DNA of 44,200 nucleotides from positions 1 through 44,200 of the forward strand of contig CALUFQ010000024.1 of assembly GCA_944319925.1 (NCBI GenBank), written 5' to 3'. Below the pieces are notes generated by a model. That model was not told where the DNA came from. It worked only from the letters and a program-made list of their open reading frames with translations, and did not search any database. Positions within the stretch are counted from its first letter, which is position 1. Each line of letters starts with the position of its first letter. A program made the position numbers and the translations under genes. Positions 31,502 through 39,952 of the stretch are shown one piece after another. The stretch comes from an uncultured Paraprevotella sp. Its GTDB lineage: Bacteria > Bacteroidota > Bacteroidia > Bacteroidales > Bacteroidaceae.

Positions 31502-34051
31502 CTAATCGAGGTCCACCACCGTGATGCCCGCCCCGCCGAACTGCACGTGTTCGTCGCGGCAACTTTTCACGCCGGGGACGGTTTGCAGGTATTGCCGGAT
31601 GAGGGTGCGCAGGATGCCGGAGCCCGTGCCGTGCAGGATGCGCACACGCGGAATGCCCAGCAGGATGGCGTCGTCGATGAAGTAAGTCACGGCGTTGATG
31701 GCTTCGTCGCCCCGCATGCCCCGCACGTCGATGTCCTGTTTGAAGTTCAGCTTTTTGTCATACACGGCATCTTGGGTCTGTTTGCTGAGATACGTGGCGG
31801 TTTGTATCTGCGCCTTGGGTTCGGGTGCGGCGGCACGTTCCAGCCGTTCGGTCTTCACGTTGGTGCGCATCATGCCGAAGGTGACGATGGCGTTAGCCCC
31901 ATTTATCTCTTCTATCCGTCCCACTGTCGTTTGCCCTTTGAGCCGCACCGTGTCGCCTGCCTGCAGGGGCTGTTCGGCCTGTCGTGCCGCGCGGGCGCCT
32001 TCGGCCAGCGGGTCGGTTTTCCCTTTTTGTTGTGCGGCCTTTTTCTCCTTGCGTTCGGCCTGCCTTTTCCGGCGTTCCTCCAACTGTTGCATCTTGCGGG
32101 CGATTTTCTCGTCCTCCTGCGCCTTGTCAAACGCTTCCACGGAGGTCTTGAAATCCTCCAGTTCCCGCCTTGCGCCTCGCGTCTTTTCTTTTTCGGCCTG
32201 TGCTTCGCGGATGGCCTGGATGGTATGTTCGATTTTGGCGTTCGAGGCTTTCAGCAGTTGTTCGGCCTCTTCTTTTGCCTTTTGCAGGATTTCTTTCCGT
32301 TCGCGTTGCAGCTCGTTGATTTCCGTTTCATAGCGGGCAATGGTCTTCTCCATTTCCTTTTCCCGCTGGTGGATGGTCTGCCGTTTGGTTTCCCAGTAGC
32401 GTTTGTCGCGCACGATGTCCTGCAGGTATTTGTCCGCGTTGATGTATTCCTTGCCCACGATGTCCGAGGCATCGGCAATCACGTCTTCAGGCAGCCCTAT
32501 CTTGCGGGCGATTTCCACGGCGAAGGAGCTGCCGGGGTTGCCGATTTGCAGTTGGAAGAGGGCCTGCATGTGCTGCCGGTCGTAGAGCATGGCACCGTTG
32601 ACCACCCCTTCGTGGTCTTCGGCAAAATGCTTCAGGTTCTGGTAGTGGGTCGTGATGATGCCGAACGCCTTTTTCTGGTTGAAGCGTTTCAGCACGGCCT
32701 CGGCGATGGCGCCGCCGATTTGCGGTTCCGTGCCGCCGCCGAACTCGTCGATGAGCAGCAGGCTGTTGCCGCCGCACGACTTCATCATGTTCTTCATGTT
32801 CAGCAGGTGGCTGGAGTAGGTGCTCAGGTCGTCTTCGATGCTTTGTTCGTCGCCGATGTCGATGAAGATGCTGCCGAAGATGCCCGTGCGCGAGTTTTCG
32901 CCGACGGGGACGGGCAGCCCGCATTGGAGCATGTATTGGATGAGGCCCACAGTCTTCAGGCACACGGACTTTCCGCCCGCGTTCGGGCCAGAGATGACGA
33001 GGATGCGCCGGCGGCTGTCCAGCTCGATGTCGAGCGGCACCACTTTCTTGCCGTGGCGCGCCAGCGAGAGTTGCAGCAGCGGGTGGCAGGCCATGGTCCA
33101 GTCGATGAGCGGCTTGCCTTTGATGTCGGGGGGGATGGCGTTGAACTGCCGGGCCAGGCAGGCTTTGGCACGGATGAAGTCTATTTCGGCCAGGAACTCG
33201 TAGGATTGCAGGATTTCCTCGTAAGAGGGGCGCACCTCGGCCGTGAACACCTGCAGGATGCGGATGATTTCCCGCCGTTCCTCGCCTTCCAGTTCCCGCA
33301 CGCGGTTGTTGGCCTCCACCACTTCCGTGGGTTCGATGAACACGGTGCGGCCCGTGGCCGACTCGTCGTGCACGATGCCTTTGATTTTCCGTTTCAGGGC
33401 CGGGGCGACGGGGATGACCAGCCGTCCGTCGCGCATGGTGGGTGCCACGTCCTTATCGACCACCCCGCTCTGTTGGGCATTGCGCAGGATGCTGTGCAAC
33501 GTGCGCGAGATGCTGCTTTCCGTGGCGGCCAGTTCCTGGCGGATGCGGGCCAGCTCCGGCGAGGCGGAGTCTTTGATTTTCCCGTACTTGTCAAGTATCG
33601 TGTCGATGCGCCGCACGAGTTGGGGGAAGGTCGCCACCCCTTCGGCCAGCCGGTGCAGGGCGGGGTATTCGCCCTGGTATGCTTCCGTTTCATCCCCAGC
33701 CTCTTCTTCGTCTTTTTCCTTGTCCAGGAAACTGATGATGTCGATGATGGTCGTCAGGGAGCGTTTCAGGTCGAACAGTTCCGTTTCGTCCAGGTAAGTG
33801 CCTTCGATGCGGATGCGCCGGATGGCCGGTCGCACGTCGTAGAAGTCCTGTTCGGGGAAATCCTGCCCGCTGTCCATGATGCGCAGAAACTCCCGTGTGT
33901 GTTCCTGCAGTTCGCGCAGGGGTGCGATGTCGGTGAGGAAGCGCATTTGTTCCACGCGTTCCCGTCCGAGAGGGCTGAGGCAGTGCCCGCCCAATATGGT
34001 GCGGATTTCGTCGAATCCGATTTTCTGTTCGAAGTTTTGTGGATAAATCAT
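31502..34051 (-). CDS. mutS2: endonuclease MutS2
   Basis: 849 aa. MutS2 is a MutS-like ATPase with a C-terminal nuclease domain; it suppresses recombination in some bacteria and splits collided ribosomes in Bacillus. Walker A GPNAGGKS (near 350), Walker B LLLIDEFGGGTEP (near 430), then a long charged coiled coil (about 520-640, many K/E/R) and a C-terminal Smr domain with DVRGMRGDEAI and RILHGTGSG. The start MIYPQNFEQKIGFDEIR is standard for the family. A -7 element is 24 bases upstream. Confidence 0.96.
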   Translation of the reverse strand: MIYPQNFEQKIGFDEIRTILGGHCLSPLGRERVEQMRFLTDIAPLRELQEHTREFLRIMDSGQDFPEQDFYDVRPAIRRIRIEGTYLDETELFDLKRSLTTIIDIISFLDKEKDEEEAGDETEAYQGEYPALHRLAEGVATFPQLVRRIDTILDKYGKIKDSASPELARIRQELAATESSISRTLHSILRNAQQSGVVDKDVAPTMRDGRLVIPVAPALKRKIKGIVHDESATGRTVFIEPTEVVEANNRVRELEGEERREIIRILQVFTAEVRPSYEEILQSYEFLAEIDFIRAKACLARQFNAIPPDIKGKPLIDWTMACHPLLQLSLARHGKKVVPLDIELDSRRRILVISGPNAGGKSVCLKTVGLIQYMLQCGLPVPVGENSRTGIFGSIFIDIGDEQSIEDDLSTYSSHLLNMKNMMKSCGGNSLLLIDEFGGGTEPQIGGAIAEAVLKRFNQKKAFGIITTHYQNLKHFAEDHEGVVNGAMLYDRQHMQALFQLQIGNPGSSFAVEIARKIGLPEDVIADASDIVGKEYINADKYLQDIVRDKRYWETKRQTIHQREKEMEKTIARYETEINELQRERKEILQKAKEEAEQLLKASNAKIEHTIQAIREAQAEKEKTRGARRELEDFKTSVEAFDKAQEDEKIARKMQQLEERRKRQAERKEKKAAQQKGKTDPLAEGARAARQAEQPLQAGDTVRLKGQTTVGRIEEINGANAIVTFGMMRTNVKTERLERAAAPEPKAQIQTATYLSKQTQDAVYDKKLNFKQDIDVRGMRGDEAINAVTYFIDDAILLGIPRVRILHGTGSGILRTLIRQYLQTVPGVKSCRDEHVQFGGAGITVVDLD

Positions 34052-34074
34052 GTCCTTTCCAAAGTTTGCGGGTG

Positions 34075-34082
34075 CAAAGTTA
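34075..34082 (-). promoter_or_regulatory. -7 element for mutS2
   Basis: TAACTTTG on the minus strand; no clear -33 box. Confidence 0.6.
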
Positions 34083-34140
34083 AGAAAAAATGGGGCATTT
34101 GGTTTAATCAGCCTGATAGGTATTTTGCCTAATTCGAACA

Positions 34141-34162
34141 CTTTCCATGAACTTTTGGAAAG
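34141..34162. promoter_or_regulatory. inverted repeat between mutS2 and the AraC-type gene
   Basis: CTTTCCA, 8 bases, TGGAAAG. Located in the divergent gap upstream of the regulator; could be an operator, but only position supports this. Confidence 0.25.
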
Positions 34163-34246
34163 CCTTTATGAAGAATCAGGTCAGTTCGTATGCGCAAACT
34201 TGCTTACTTTGCATTTTCAAAACAGTTGAGGTAAGAGGTAAAGAGA

Positions 34247-35140
34247 ATGAAAGAAGACGTTTGGTTGATTAATGGAGACTTTGGCGTGTCGCGCGAGCAT
34301 AAGGTGCTTGTTGATGATGGTATCTTGATGTTGAAGTCGTTGCCATCCGATGCACGTTCGGAATCGTCCAAGCCGCGCAAGATGGAATGGGTGGTGGTGT
34401 GTGTGCTCTCCAGCGGAAGTGCCGGCTGTGTCATCAATGGGGAAGAATGCACCTTGCATGCCTATGACATGCTTTTGGCTTTGCCCGGAACGGTATTGTG
34501 GAACAGGGAACGGTCGGCCGATTTGCTGATGGACAGCCTGTGCATCTCCCGGAAAATGTTGCAAGAGGCGTTGCCTTTTTCCATGTATAACTGGGACGTG
34601 ATGGCTTTCGTGGCCACGCATCCGGTGTTCAGCCTTTCGGAAGAGGAATACGCCCGTTTTTCTTTGTTCTACTCCCTTATGTTCGACAAGCTGAAACACC
34701 AGGACGAGGCGTTTTACAAAGAATCCATGCGGTGCCTGCTGAAGGCTTTCCTTTATGACTTTTCCAATGTCATCGCCCGTTTCATGCCGTCGCAAGGAAG
34801 TGTGCACTACTCGCAGGGGACGAACTTGTTCAAGCGGTTTCTCGACATGCTTGCTTCCACTCACCCCAAGCCCCGTACCGTGACGTTTTATGCGGAAAAA
34901 CTGAATGTCACGCCCAAATACCTGTCTGCCGTGTGCAAGAATGCGTCCGGCTACACCGCTTCGGATTTGATACACAAGGCCGTGACGAAGGAAATCGCCG
35001 ACCTCTTGTCGTATTCGGACAAGAGCATCAAGGAGATTATGGTGGAGATGGATTTCCCTTCGCTTTCTTTCTTCGGCAAGTATGTGAAGAAACATTTCGG
35101 CATGGGGCCGAAGGAGTTCCGCGCCAAGCGGTCAACCTGA
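34247..35140 (+). CDS. AraC-family transcription regulator
   Basis: 297 aa. The N-terminal part (1-180) is a cupin-like sensory domain (GSAGCVINGEECTLHAYDMLLALPGTVL). The C-terminal AraC domain (about 195-295) has two helix-turn-helix units: VTFYAEKLNVTPKYLSAVCK and IKEIMVEMDFPSLSFFGKYVKKHFGMGPKEFR. It probably activates nearby or distant genes; ligand unknown. The best -7 match is TTACTTTG (34204-34211), one base off. It is divergent from mutS2 and converges on the ZIP transporter. Confidence 0.94.
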   Translation: MKEDVWLINGDFGVSREHKVLVDDGILMLKSLPSDARSESSKPRKMEWVVVCVLSSGSAGCVINGEECTLHAYDMLLALPGTVLWNRERSADLLMDSLCISRKMLQEALPFSMYNWDVMAFVATHPVFSLSEEEYARFSLFYSLMFDKLKHQDEAFYKESMRCLLKAFLYDFSNVIARFMPSQGSVHYSQGTNLFKRFLDMLASTHPKPRTVTFYAEKLNVTPKYLSAVCKNASGYTASDLIHKAVTKEIADLLSYSDKSIKEIMVEMDFPSLSFFGKYVKKHFGMGPKEFRAKRST

Positions 35141-35204
35141 TTGTGCCCTTCCGCTTGGTGCACAAAACGGCCATTTTTGCTGCGGGGGACAGATAGTATG
35201 TTGG

Positions 35205-35360
35205 GGGGGATTTGTAATCCCCCGCAATGGAGTATCAGGATTTGTAATCCGCAAAAAACATACCTATTAAATATGGGCATTGTATTGTGTCTTTAGAAAG
35301 CCTTTTAGGGCTTGCGGATTCGGAAATCCGCCCCTCGTTTTGCGCCGGATTACAAATCCG
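35205..35360. repeat. G hairpin modules, four copies
   Basis: Stem-loops on a GGATT/AATCC core: 35205-35223 (8-bp stem GGGGGATT, loop TGT), 35238-35250 (loop TGT), 35314-35331 (GCGGATT with AATCCGC, loop CGGA) and 35346-35360 (CGGATT with AATCCG, loop ACA, inverted orientation). Outer pairs differ between copies but remain paired. Confidence 0.7.
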
Positions 35361-35377
35361 TCGCAGCGGAACCGCCC

Positions 35378-35407
35378 GCATGGCGAACGAAAGGGGCGTT
35401 ACGCCCC
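35378..35407 (+). repeat. P module, single copy
   Basis: CGCATGGCGAACGAAA then GGGGCG-TTA-CGCCCC (35393-35407), 2 bases from the stop codon of the ZIP gene. On that gene's strand the hairpin is followed by TTTCGTTCG, a weak terminator-like tail. Confidence 0.85.
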
Positions 35408-35409
35408 CC

Positions 35410-36192
35410 TTAACCTAACACCACGTCGAGCACCATCATCAGCGCGAACCCTGCGGCAAAGCCGATGGTGCCCAGGTTGGAATGCTTCCCTTGCGAGGCT
35501 TCGGGAATCAGTTCTTCCACGACGACATAAATCATCGCCCCTGCGGAGAAGGCCAACAAGTAGGGCAGGATGGGCGTCACATACGAAGCCAGCAAGATGG
35601 TCAGCACGGCACCCACAGGTTCCACGATGCCGCTCAATGTCCCGATGGCAAAAGCGCGGAGGCGGCTGTTGCCTTCGGCCCTGAGGGGCATTGACACGAT
35701 GGCACCTTCCGGGAAATTTTGGATGGCGATGCCCAACGAGAGGGCGATGGCACCCGCCATGGAGAGGACACCGCCTTCGCCTGCCGCTGCGGCCAGGGCC
35801 ACGCCCACGGCCATGCCTTCGGGCAGGTTGTGCAGGGTGACGGCCAATGCCATCATGCCGGTGCGCGAGAGGCGGCTGTGCGGCCCTTCGGGAGAAGAGC
35901 TGCCCAAGTGGAGGTGGGGAATCACGTGGTCCATCAGGAGCAGGAAGCCGATGCCGGCCAGGAAACCGCACACGGCGGGAATGACCCGTGCGGCTTCCGT
36001 GTCTGTCCCGCCCATCTCCATGGCGGGGATAAGCAGCGACCACACAGAGGCGGCCACCATGACTCCCGAAGCGAAGCCCAGCAGGATTTTCTGTACCAAG
36101 GCAGGTATCTGCCGTTTCATCAGGAACACGCAGGCTGCACCTAGCGTCGTGCCTGCAAGAGGTAACAGCAGGCCTATCGTCAGTCCGTTCAT
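35410..36192 (-). CDS. ZIP family metal transporter
   Basis: 260 aa with about eight membrane helices. The metal-binding helix motifs are HNLPEG (121-126) and QNFPEG (158-163), and a histidine-containing loop HVIPHLHLG lies between helices 3 and 4. It would import zinc or other divalent metals through the inner membrane, like ZupT. Upstream is an imperfect inverted repeat (GCCAATT...AATTGGGC at about 36247-36272) that might be an operator; no Zur box could be confirmed. Confidence 0.93.
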   Translation of the reverse strand: MNGLTIGLLLPLAGTTLGAACVFLMKRQIPALVQKILLGFASGVMVAASVWSLLIPAMEMGGTDTEAARVIPAVCGFLAGIGFLLLMDHVIPHLHLGSSSPEGPHSRLSRTGMMALAVTLHNLPEGMAVGVALAAAAGEGGVLSMAGAIALSLGIAIQNFPEGAIVSMPLRAEGNSRLRAFAIGTLSGIVEPVGAVLTILLASYVTPILPYLLAFSAGAMIYVVVEELIPEASQGKHSNLGTIGFAAGFALMMVLDVVLG

Positions 36193-36364
36193 GGTTGTGT
36201 CAGTTTGTCATTTGCCAGGCTAAGATACAAAAAAAGCGGGAAACAGCCAATTCGGCAATGGACAATTGGGCCAATGGGCTTCCCCTTCCAAATTCCTTAA
36301 AAAAGACTAATGCCAAGACGAATGCCGCCTTTTGGCGCGTATTCTAGAAAAAAATAACGGAATT
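36193..36364. other. divergent promoter region, ZIP and GH28-like genes
   Basis: Contains the imperfect palindrome GCCAATT...AATTGGGC near 36247-36272. A weak -7-like TATCTTAG lies on the minus strand near 36221-36228. No strong promoter for the plus-strand gene was found. Confidence 0.3.
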
Positions 36365-37801
36365 ATGCAAGGAAGATTTTTTGGAATGTTGTGCTTGTGC
36401 GGGGGGCTGCTGGGGCTTTCGTCGTGTATGCACGTGGAGGAAAAAAGGGCGGAGGCGAAGATTGTGACGGCTTCCGTGCCCAAGGAAATGTATTACAGGT
36501 ACCACAACGATGATTTCACCGTGCGTGTGCGTCCCGTCGGGGAAAAGGAGTGGACGGACTTGTATGAATATAAGGTGAAGGTCGATATGGATACCAATTC
36601 CGAGGCCACGATGGTGCAGTTTGATTTCTCCGGCGAGGTGGAGGTCTGTGTGCAGCTGAACAACGGCACACTGCGCGAGGCGGTGGTGCACCCGCTTTCG
36701 CGCGGCATACGCCCGCAGGTGGAAGGCAACAGTCTGACGTTCCGCCTGGACAAACCGCAGAAACTGTCGGTGGAGTGCAATGGCGACCGCCTGCATAACC
36801 TGCACCTGTTTGCCAACGCCTTGGAAACGGATGTCCCGAAGGAGGGCGACCCCGGCGTGATGTATTTCGGGCCGGGCATGCATGAGCCTACGGATGCGGC
36901 GACACGGACATTCCGTGTGCCGTCCCACACCACGGTCTATCTGGCACCGGGTGCCGTCTTGCGCGGGGCGTTGAACTGCGACAGCACGGAAGGGGTGCGC
37001 ATCTGCGGGCGCGGCATGATCTTGGAAGCGTTTCACGGCGTGTCGGCCAATTGGGTGAAGGATTTGACGGTGGAAGACATTGCCGTGGTGAATCCCCGCT
37101 ACAACACCATGACGGCGGCGGTGGCCGAGGGCGTGACGGTGCGTGGCCTGAAGTCGTTCAGCTACCAAGGCTGGGGCGACGGGCTTGATTTCTATTGTTG
37201 CCGCAATGTGCGGGTGGACGACGTGTTCCTGCGCAATTCCGACGATTGCATCGCCATCTATTCCCACCGTTGGGATTTCTATGGTGACACGGACAGCATC
37301 CTGGTGACCAATTCCACGCTGTGGGCGGATATCGCGCATGCCATCAACATCGGGACGCATGGCAACACGGCGACCGAGGGCGAGACCATCGAGCACGTGA
37401 CGTTCCGCAACATCGACGTGTTGGAACACGACGAGGATGACCGCGACTACCAAGGCGTGATGACCATCAACGCGGGCGACCATAACCTGGTGCGCCACGT
37501 GACGTTCGACAGCATAAGGGTGGAACACATTCAGGAAGGCCAGCTTTTCCACTTACGGGTGATGAACCTGCCACGTTACTGCACCGGCCCTGGCCGCCAC
37601 GTGGAACACATCACGTTCCGTAACATCTCCTATGCCGGAGGCAACGAGAATCCGTCGGTCGTGCAAGGTTATTCGCCCGAAGGCATGGTGCGCGACGTGA
37701 CATTCGAGAACGTGGTCATCGGCGGACGGCGCGCAACCTGCTTGGAAGACCTGCACTTGAAGGTGGGTGATTTCGTGGAAGGAATCCGCGTGGTCAATTA
37801 G
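36365..37801 (+). CDS. GH28-like parallel beta-helix lipoprotein
   Basis: 478 aa. Lipoprotein signal with lipobox GLSSC (Cys21). After an N-terminal beta domain (about 30-150) is a right-handed beta-helix of pectate-hydrolase type. GWGDGLDFYCC (about 266-276) and NSDDCIAIYSHR (about 291-302) correspond to the GH28 catalytic aspartates (DG...D and DDC), and IAHAINIGTHGN to the RGHGISIGS region, with Ala-His in place of Gly-His. It could cleave a polyuronide or similar glycan at the cell surface. GH49 or another helix family is possible. Start 36365 gives the lipoprotein signal. Confidence 0.8.
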   Translation: MQGRFFGMLCLCGGLLGLSSCMHVEEKRAEAKIVTASVPKEMYYRYHNDDFTVRVRPVGEKEWTDLYEYKVKVDMDTNSEATMVQFDFSGEVEVCVQLNNGTLREAVVHPLSRGIRPQVEGNSLTFRLDKPQKLSVECNGDRLHNLHLFANALETDVPKEGDPGVMYFGPGMHEPTDAATRTFRVPSHTTVYLAPGAVLRGALNCDSTEGVRICGRGMILEAFHGVSANWVKDLTVEDIAVVNPRYNTMTAAVAEGVTVRGLKSFSYQGWGDGLDFYCCRNVRVDDVFLRNSDDCIAIYSHRWDFYGDTDSILVTNSTLWADIAHAINIGTHGNTATEGETIEHVTFRNIDVLEHDEDDRDYQGVMTINAGDHNLVRHVTFDSIRVEHIQEGQLFHLRVMNLPRYCTGPGRHVEHITFRNISYAGGNENPSVVQGYSPEGMVRDVTFENVVIGGRRATCLEDLHLKVGDFVEGIRVVN

Positions 37802-37831
37802 GCCGCAGGCTGACTTTATGCGGAGAATCGG

Positions 37832-37884
37832 AAAACTCCTCCGCCTTGCAGGGGAGGTGGCCCGCAGGGCCGGAGGGGTTTCCC
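37832..37884 (+). repeat. R module, copy 5
   Basis: Inner hairpin GGCCC-GCA-GGGCC. Together with the 65-base linker after it and the P unit (37950-37964), it closely matches the block at 39136-39270. Confidence 0.85.
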
Positions 37885-37934
37885 CTGCACAAGAGTAACC
37901 TATTTTCTCAGCGTCATGCTTTCCCGTGCCTATC

Positions 37935-37964
37935 CGCATGGCGGAGAAAGGGTCGTTACGACCC
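37935..37964 (+). repeat. P module, GGGTCG variant
   Basis: CGCATGGCGGAGAAA then GGGTCG-TTA-CGACCC (37950-37964). It lies 14 bases from the ansA stop. Confidence 0.85.
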
Positions 37965-37977
37965 CGTGGGTGGTTTG

Positions 37978-39018
37978 TCATAGGGTGATTTCCCCGGCCA
38001 GGTTGGTAGCCATGAGACGCCGCACCTCTTCGGGTGTCAGTTGGTGTCCGAGGAGGAACATCAGTTTGGTGAGTGCGCACTCGGGGGTGCTGTCATAGCC
38101 GCTGATGACACCGGCTTCGAGGAGCTGACGCCCCGTCTCGTAGCGTTCCATCTCCACGCTGCCCGACTGGCACTGCGTGATGTTGATGATGACCACGCCG
38201 CGCCGTGTCGCCTCCTTGATGAGTTGGATGAGCCAGGGCTTCTGCGGGGCGTTGCCCGAGCCGAAGGTCTTCATGACCACGGCCTTCAGTCCGGGGGTGC
38301 GGAACACCGAGGAGATGATGCCTTCCTGGATGCCCGGGAAGAGGGTGAGCACCACGACGTTCGTGTCGAACAGGTAGTGCGCCTTGAGCGGCCGCGAGGG
38401 GTCGGGACGGCGGATGCGTTCCGGTTTGAACTTGATGTCGATGCCGCTATGTCCCAAGCAGGGGTAGTTGAACGACTTGAAGGCGTTGAACTTCTCCGCG
38501 TTGATTTTGGTGGTGCGGTTGCCGCGCATCAGGTCCCTTTCGAAATAGATGCACACCTCGGGCACGGCGGCGCGGCCGTCGGCATCCTTTGCGGCTGCGA
38601 TTTCGATGGCCGTGATGAGGTTCTCCTTCCCGTCCGTGCGGAGCATGCCCATGGGGAGTTGCGAGCCGGTAAGGATGACCGGTTTGCCCAGGTTCTCGAG
38701 CATGAAGCTCATGGCCGAGGCCGTGTAGGCCATGGTGTCCGTGCCGTGGAGGATGACGAAACCGTCGTATTGGTCATAATTCCGTTCCACGATGCGCACC
38801 AGCCGTGCCCAATGGTAAGGCTCCATGTCCGACGAGTCAATGGGCGGGTCGAAGGAATAGGTGTTGATGTGGCAGTTGAAGCGTTTCAGTTCGGGCACGA
38901 ACGTCAGCAGGTGGTCGAAGTTGAAGCTTTCCAAAGCCCCTGTTTCGGGATTTTCAATCATGCCGATGGTGCCGCCGGTGTAAATCAGTAAGATGGAAGG
39001 GGCGCGATGTGTCGTCAT
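37978..39018 (-). CDS. ansA: type I L-asparaginase
   Basis: 346 aa. It hydrolyses asparagine to aspartate and ammonia. Threonine nucleophile region YTGGTIG (Thr14), second site HGTDTM (Thr93, Asp94), and a lysine in the GMLRTDGKENL helix, all standard for the family. No signal peptide, so it is the cytoplasmic AnsA type. The C-terminal domain has the allosteric-type ITQCQSGSVEM stretch found in E. coli AnsA. Its -7 element is at 39047-39054. Confidence 0.95.
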   Translation of the reverse strand: MTTHRAPSILLIYTGGTIGMIENPETGALESFNFDHLLTFVPELKRFNCHINTYSFDPPIDSSDMEPYHWARLVRIVERNYDQYDGFVILHGTDTMAYTASAMSFMLENLGKPVILTGSQLPMGMLRTDGKENLITAIEIAAAKDADGRAAVPEVCIYFERDLMRGNRTTKINAEKFNAFKSFNYPCLGHSGIDIKFKPERIRRPDPSRPLKAHYLFDTNVVVLTLFPGIQEGIISSVFRTPGLKAVVMKTFGSGNAPQKPWLIQLIKEATRRGVVIINITQCQSGSVEMERYETGRQLLEAGVISGYDSTPECALTKLMFLLGHQLTPEEVRRLMATNLAGEITL

Positions 39019-39046
39019 TCCTTGATGTTTTAGTGCGTTCAGGATG

Positions 39047-39054
39047 CAAAATTA
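39047..39054 (-). promoter_or_regulatory. -7 element for ansA
   Basis: TAATTTTG on the minus strand, 28 bases before the start codon; no clear -33 box. Confidence 0.6.
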
Positions 39055-39135
39055 ACAAAAAAGCGTTTATGCCACTCCTTCCCGCCTTTTGTTTTCTTGC
39101 TTTGCCAGCTTCAGAGGGTGGGTTACAGGATTTGC

Positions 39136-39188
39136 AAAACTCCTCCGCCTTGTAGGGGAGGTGGCCCGCAGGGCCGGAGGGGTTTCCC
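39136..39188 (+). repeat. R module, copy 6
   Basis: Same inner hairpin as copy 5, followed by the same linker (GCACAAGAGTAAC...CAGCGTCATGC) and then P units. Confidence 0.85.
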
Positions 39189-39239
39189 GTGCACAAGAGT
39201 AACTTATTTTTCTCAGCGTCATGCTTTCCCGTGCCTATC

Positions 39240-39335
39240 CGCATGGCGAACGAAAGGGTCGTTACGACCCCCGCATGGCGAACGGAAGGGTCGTTACGAC
39301 CCCCGCATGGCGAACGGAAGGGGCGTTACGCCCCC
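39240..39335 (+). repeat. P module array, three tandem 32-bp units
   Basis: Each unit is CGCATGGCGAACGRAA plus a hairpin. Stems: GGGTCG/CGACCC at 39256-39270 and 39288-39302, GGGGCG/CGCCCC at 39320-39334. Spacing is exactly 32. The last hairpin ends 2 bases from the HAD gene stop. Confidence 0.9.
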
Positions 39336-39336
39336 C

Positions 39337-39759
39337 TCAGAACGGCCACCACCGTTTTTGGGGAGTGCGGGGGGCTTGTTCCTCCATCTCCTCTGTCAAG
39401 ATTTGCGCGAGCGACTTCCTCTCGTTGATGATGCGGTAAATCGTGCCCCAATCCGGCAGGCCGCCCAGGTTGCGGTCATCGATGAAAAGGTCAACTTTCA
39501 GCTTGCGGCTGTAGTGTCGGTTTTTCTCCGTGTCTTCTTCGGGGAAGTCTTTGTTCACGGCATAAAATTCCACGCCGCGCCGGCGGCACCATTCCACGGC
39601 CTCGTCCAGCAAGCGGCCTTCGCGCACGGTCCACAGGATGAGTTGGTGGCGGTCCTTGATGAGTTGTTTCAGCGTTTCGACAGCAAAGGGAAGCTCGCGC
39701 CCGATGTCCGGATAGCGGTGTTCCACGATGGTGCCGTCGAAATCCACGGCTATGACCAT
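39337..39759 (-). CDS. small HAD-superfamily hydrolase
   Basis: 140 aa. The N-terminus MVIAVDFDGTIVEHRYP carries the HAD nucleophile motif DxDGT (Asp6, Asp8). ILWTVREGR is motif II and the C-terminal DLFIDDRNLGG is the acidic motif IV. No cap domain is apparent, so the substrate could be large or phospho-sugar-like; unknown. ATG 39759 is chosen because longer frames add sequence from the promoter region. A -7 element is 28 bases upstream. Confidence 0.9.
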   Translation of the reverse strand: MVIAVDFDGTIVEHRYPDIGRELPFAVETLKQLIKDRHQLILWTVREGRLLDEAVEWCRRRGVEFYAVNKDFPEEDTEKNRHYSRKLKVDLFIDDRNLGGLPDWGTIYRIINERKSLAQILTEEMEEQAPRTPQKRWWPF

Positions 39760-39786
39760 ATCCTTTATATTATAATGATTATCCGG

Positions 39787-39794
39787 CAAAGGTA
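39787..39794 (-). promoter_or_regulatory. -7 element for the HAD gene
   Basis: TACCTTTG on the minus strand; no clear -33 box. Confidence 0.6.
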
Positions 39795-39869
39795 CGAAAA
39801 AAATGCGTTGCGGGAGGCTGGAAACGTTAAAAATGGCGGTCATTGTGATTTTTTCCAAAAAAAATATTT

Positions 39870-39897
39870 TTTGGTTCGGAAAATAAGTGTATTTTTG
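39870..39897 (+). promoter_or_regulatory. promoter of the 1224-aa protein gene
   Basis: TATTTTTG at 39890-39897 is a perfect -7 element. TTTG at 39870-39873 is 16 bases upstream, shorter than usual. Confidence 0.6.
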
Positions 39898-39952
39898 CTC
39901 TCACATAGAATTGTGAACTATTTATCGTTTTATTAACTTAATTTCTGGCAGA

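Noticed and set aside
31547-34132. 861-codon open frame on the plus strand opposite mutS2
   Set aside because: It mirrors a clear MutS2 gene. Long antisense frames are common here because of high G+C at third codon positions; the translation shows no domain.
39240-39335. CRISPR-like array (32-bp period)
   Set aside because: Units are directly adjacent with no unique spacers, and no cas gene is nearby.
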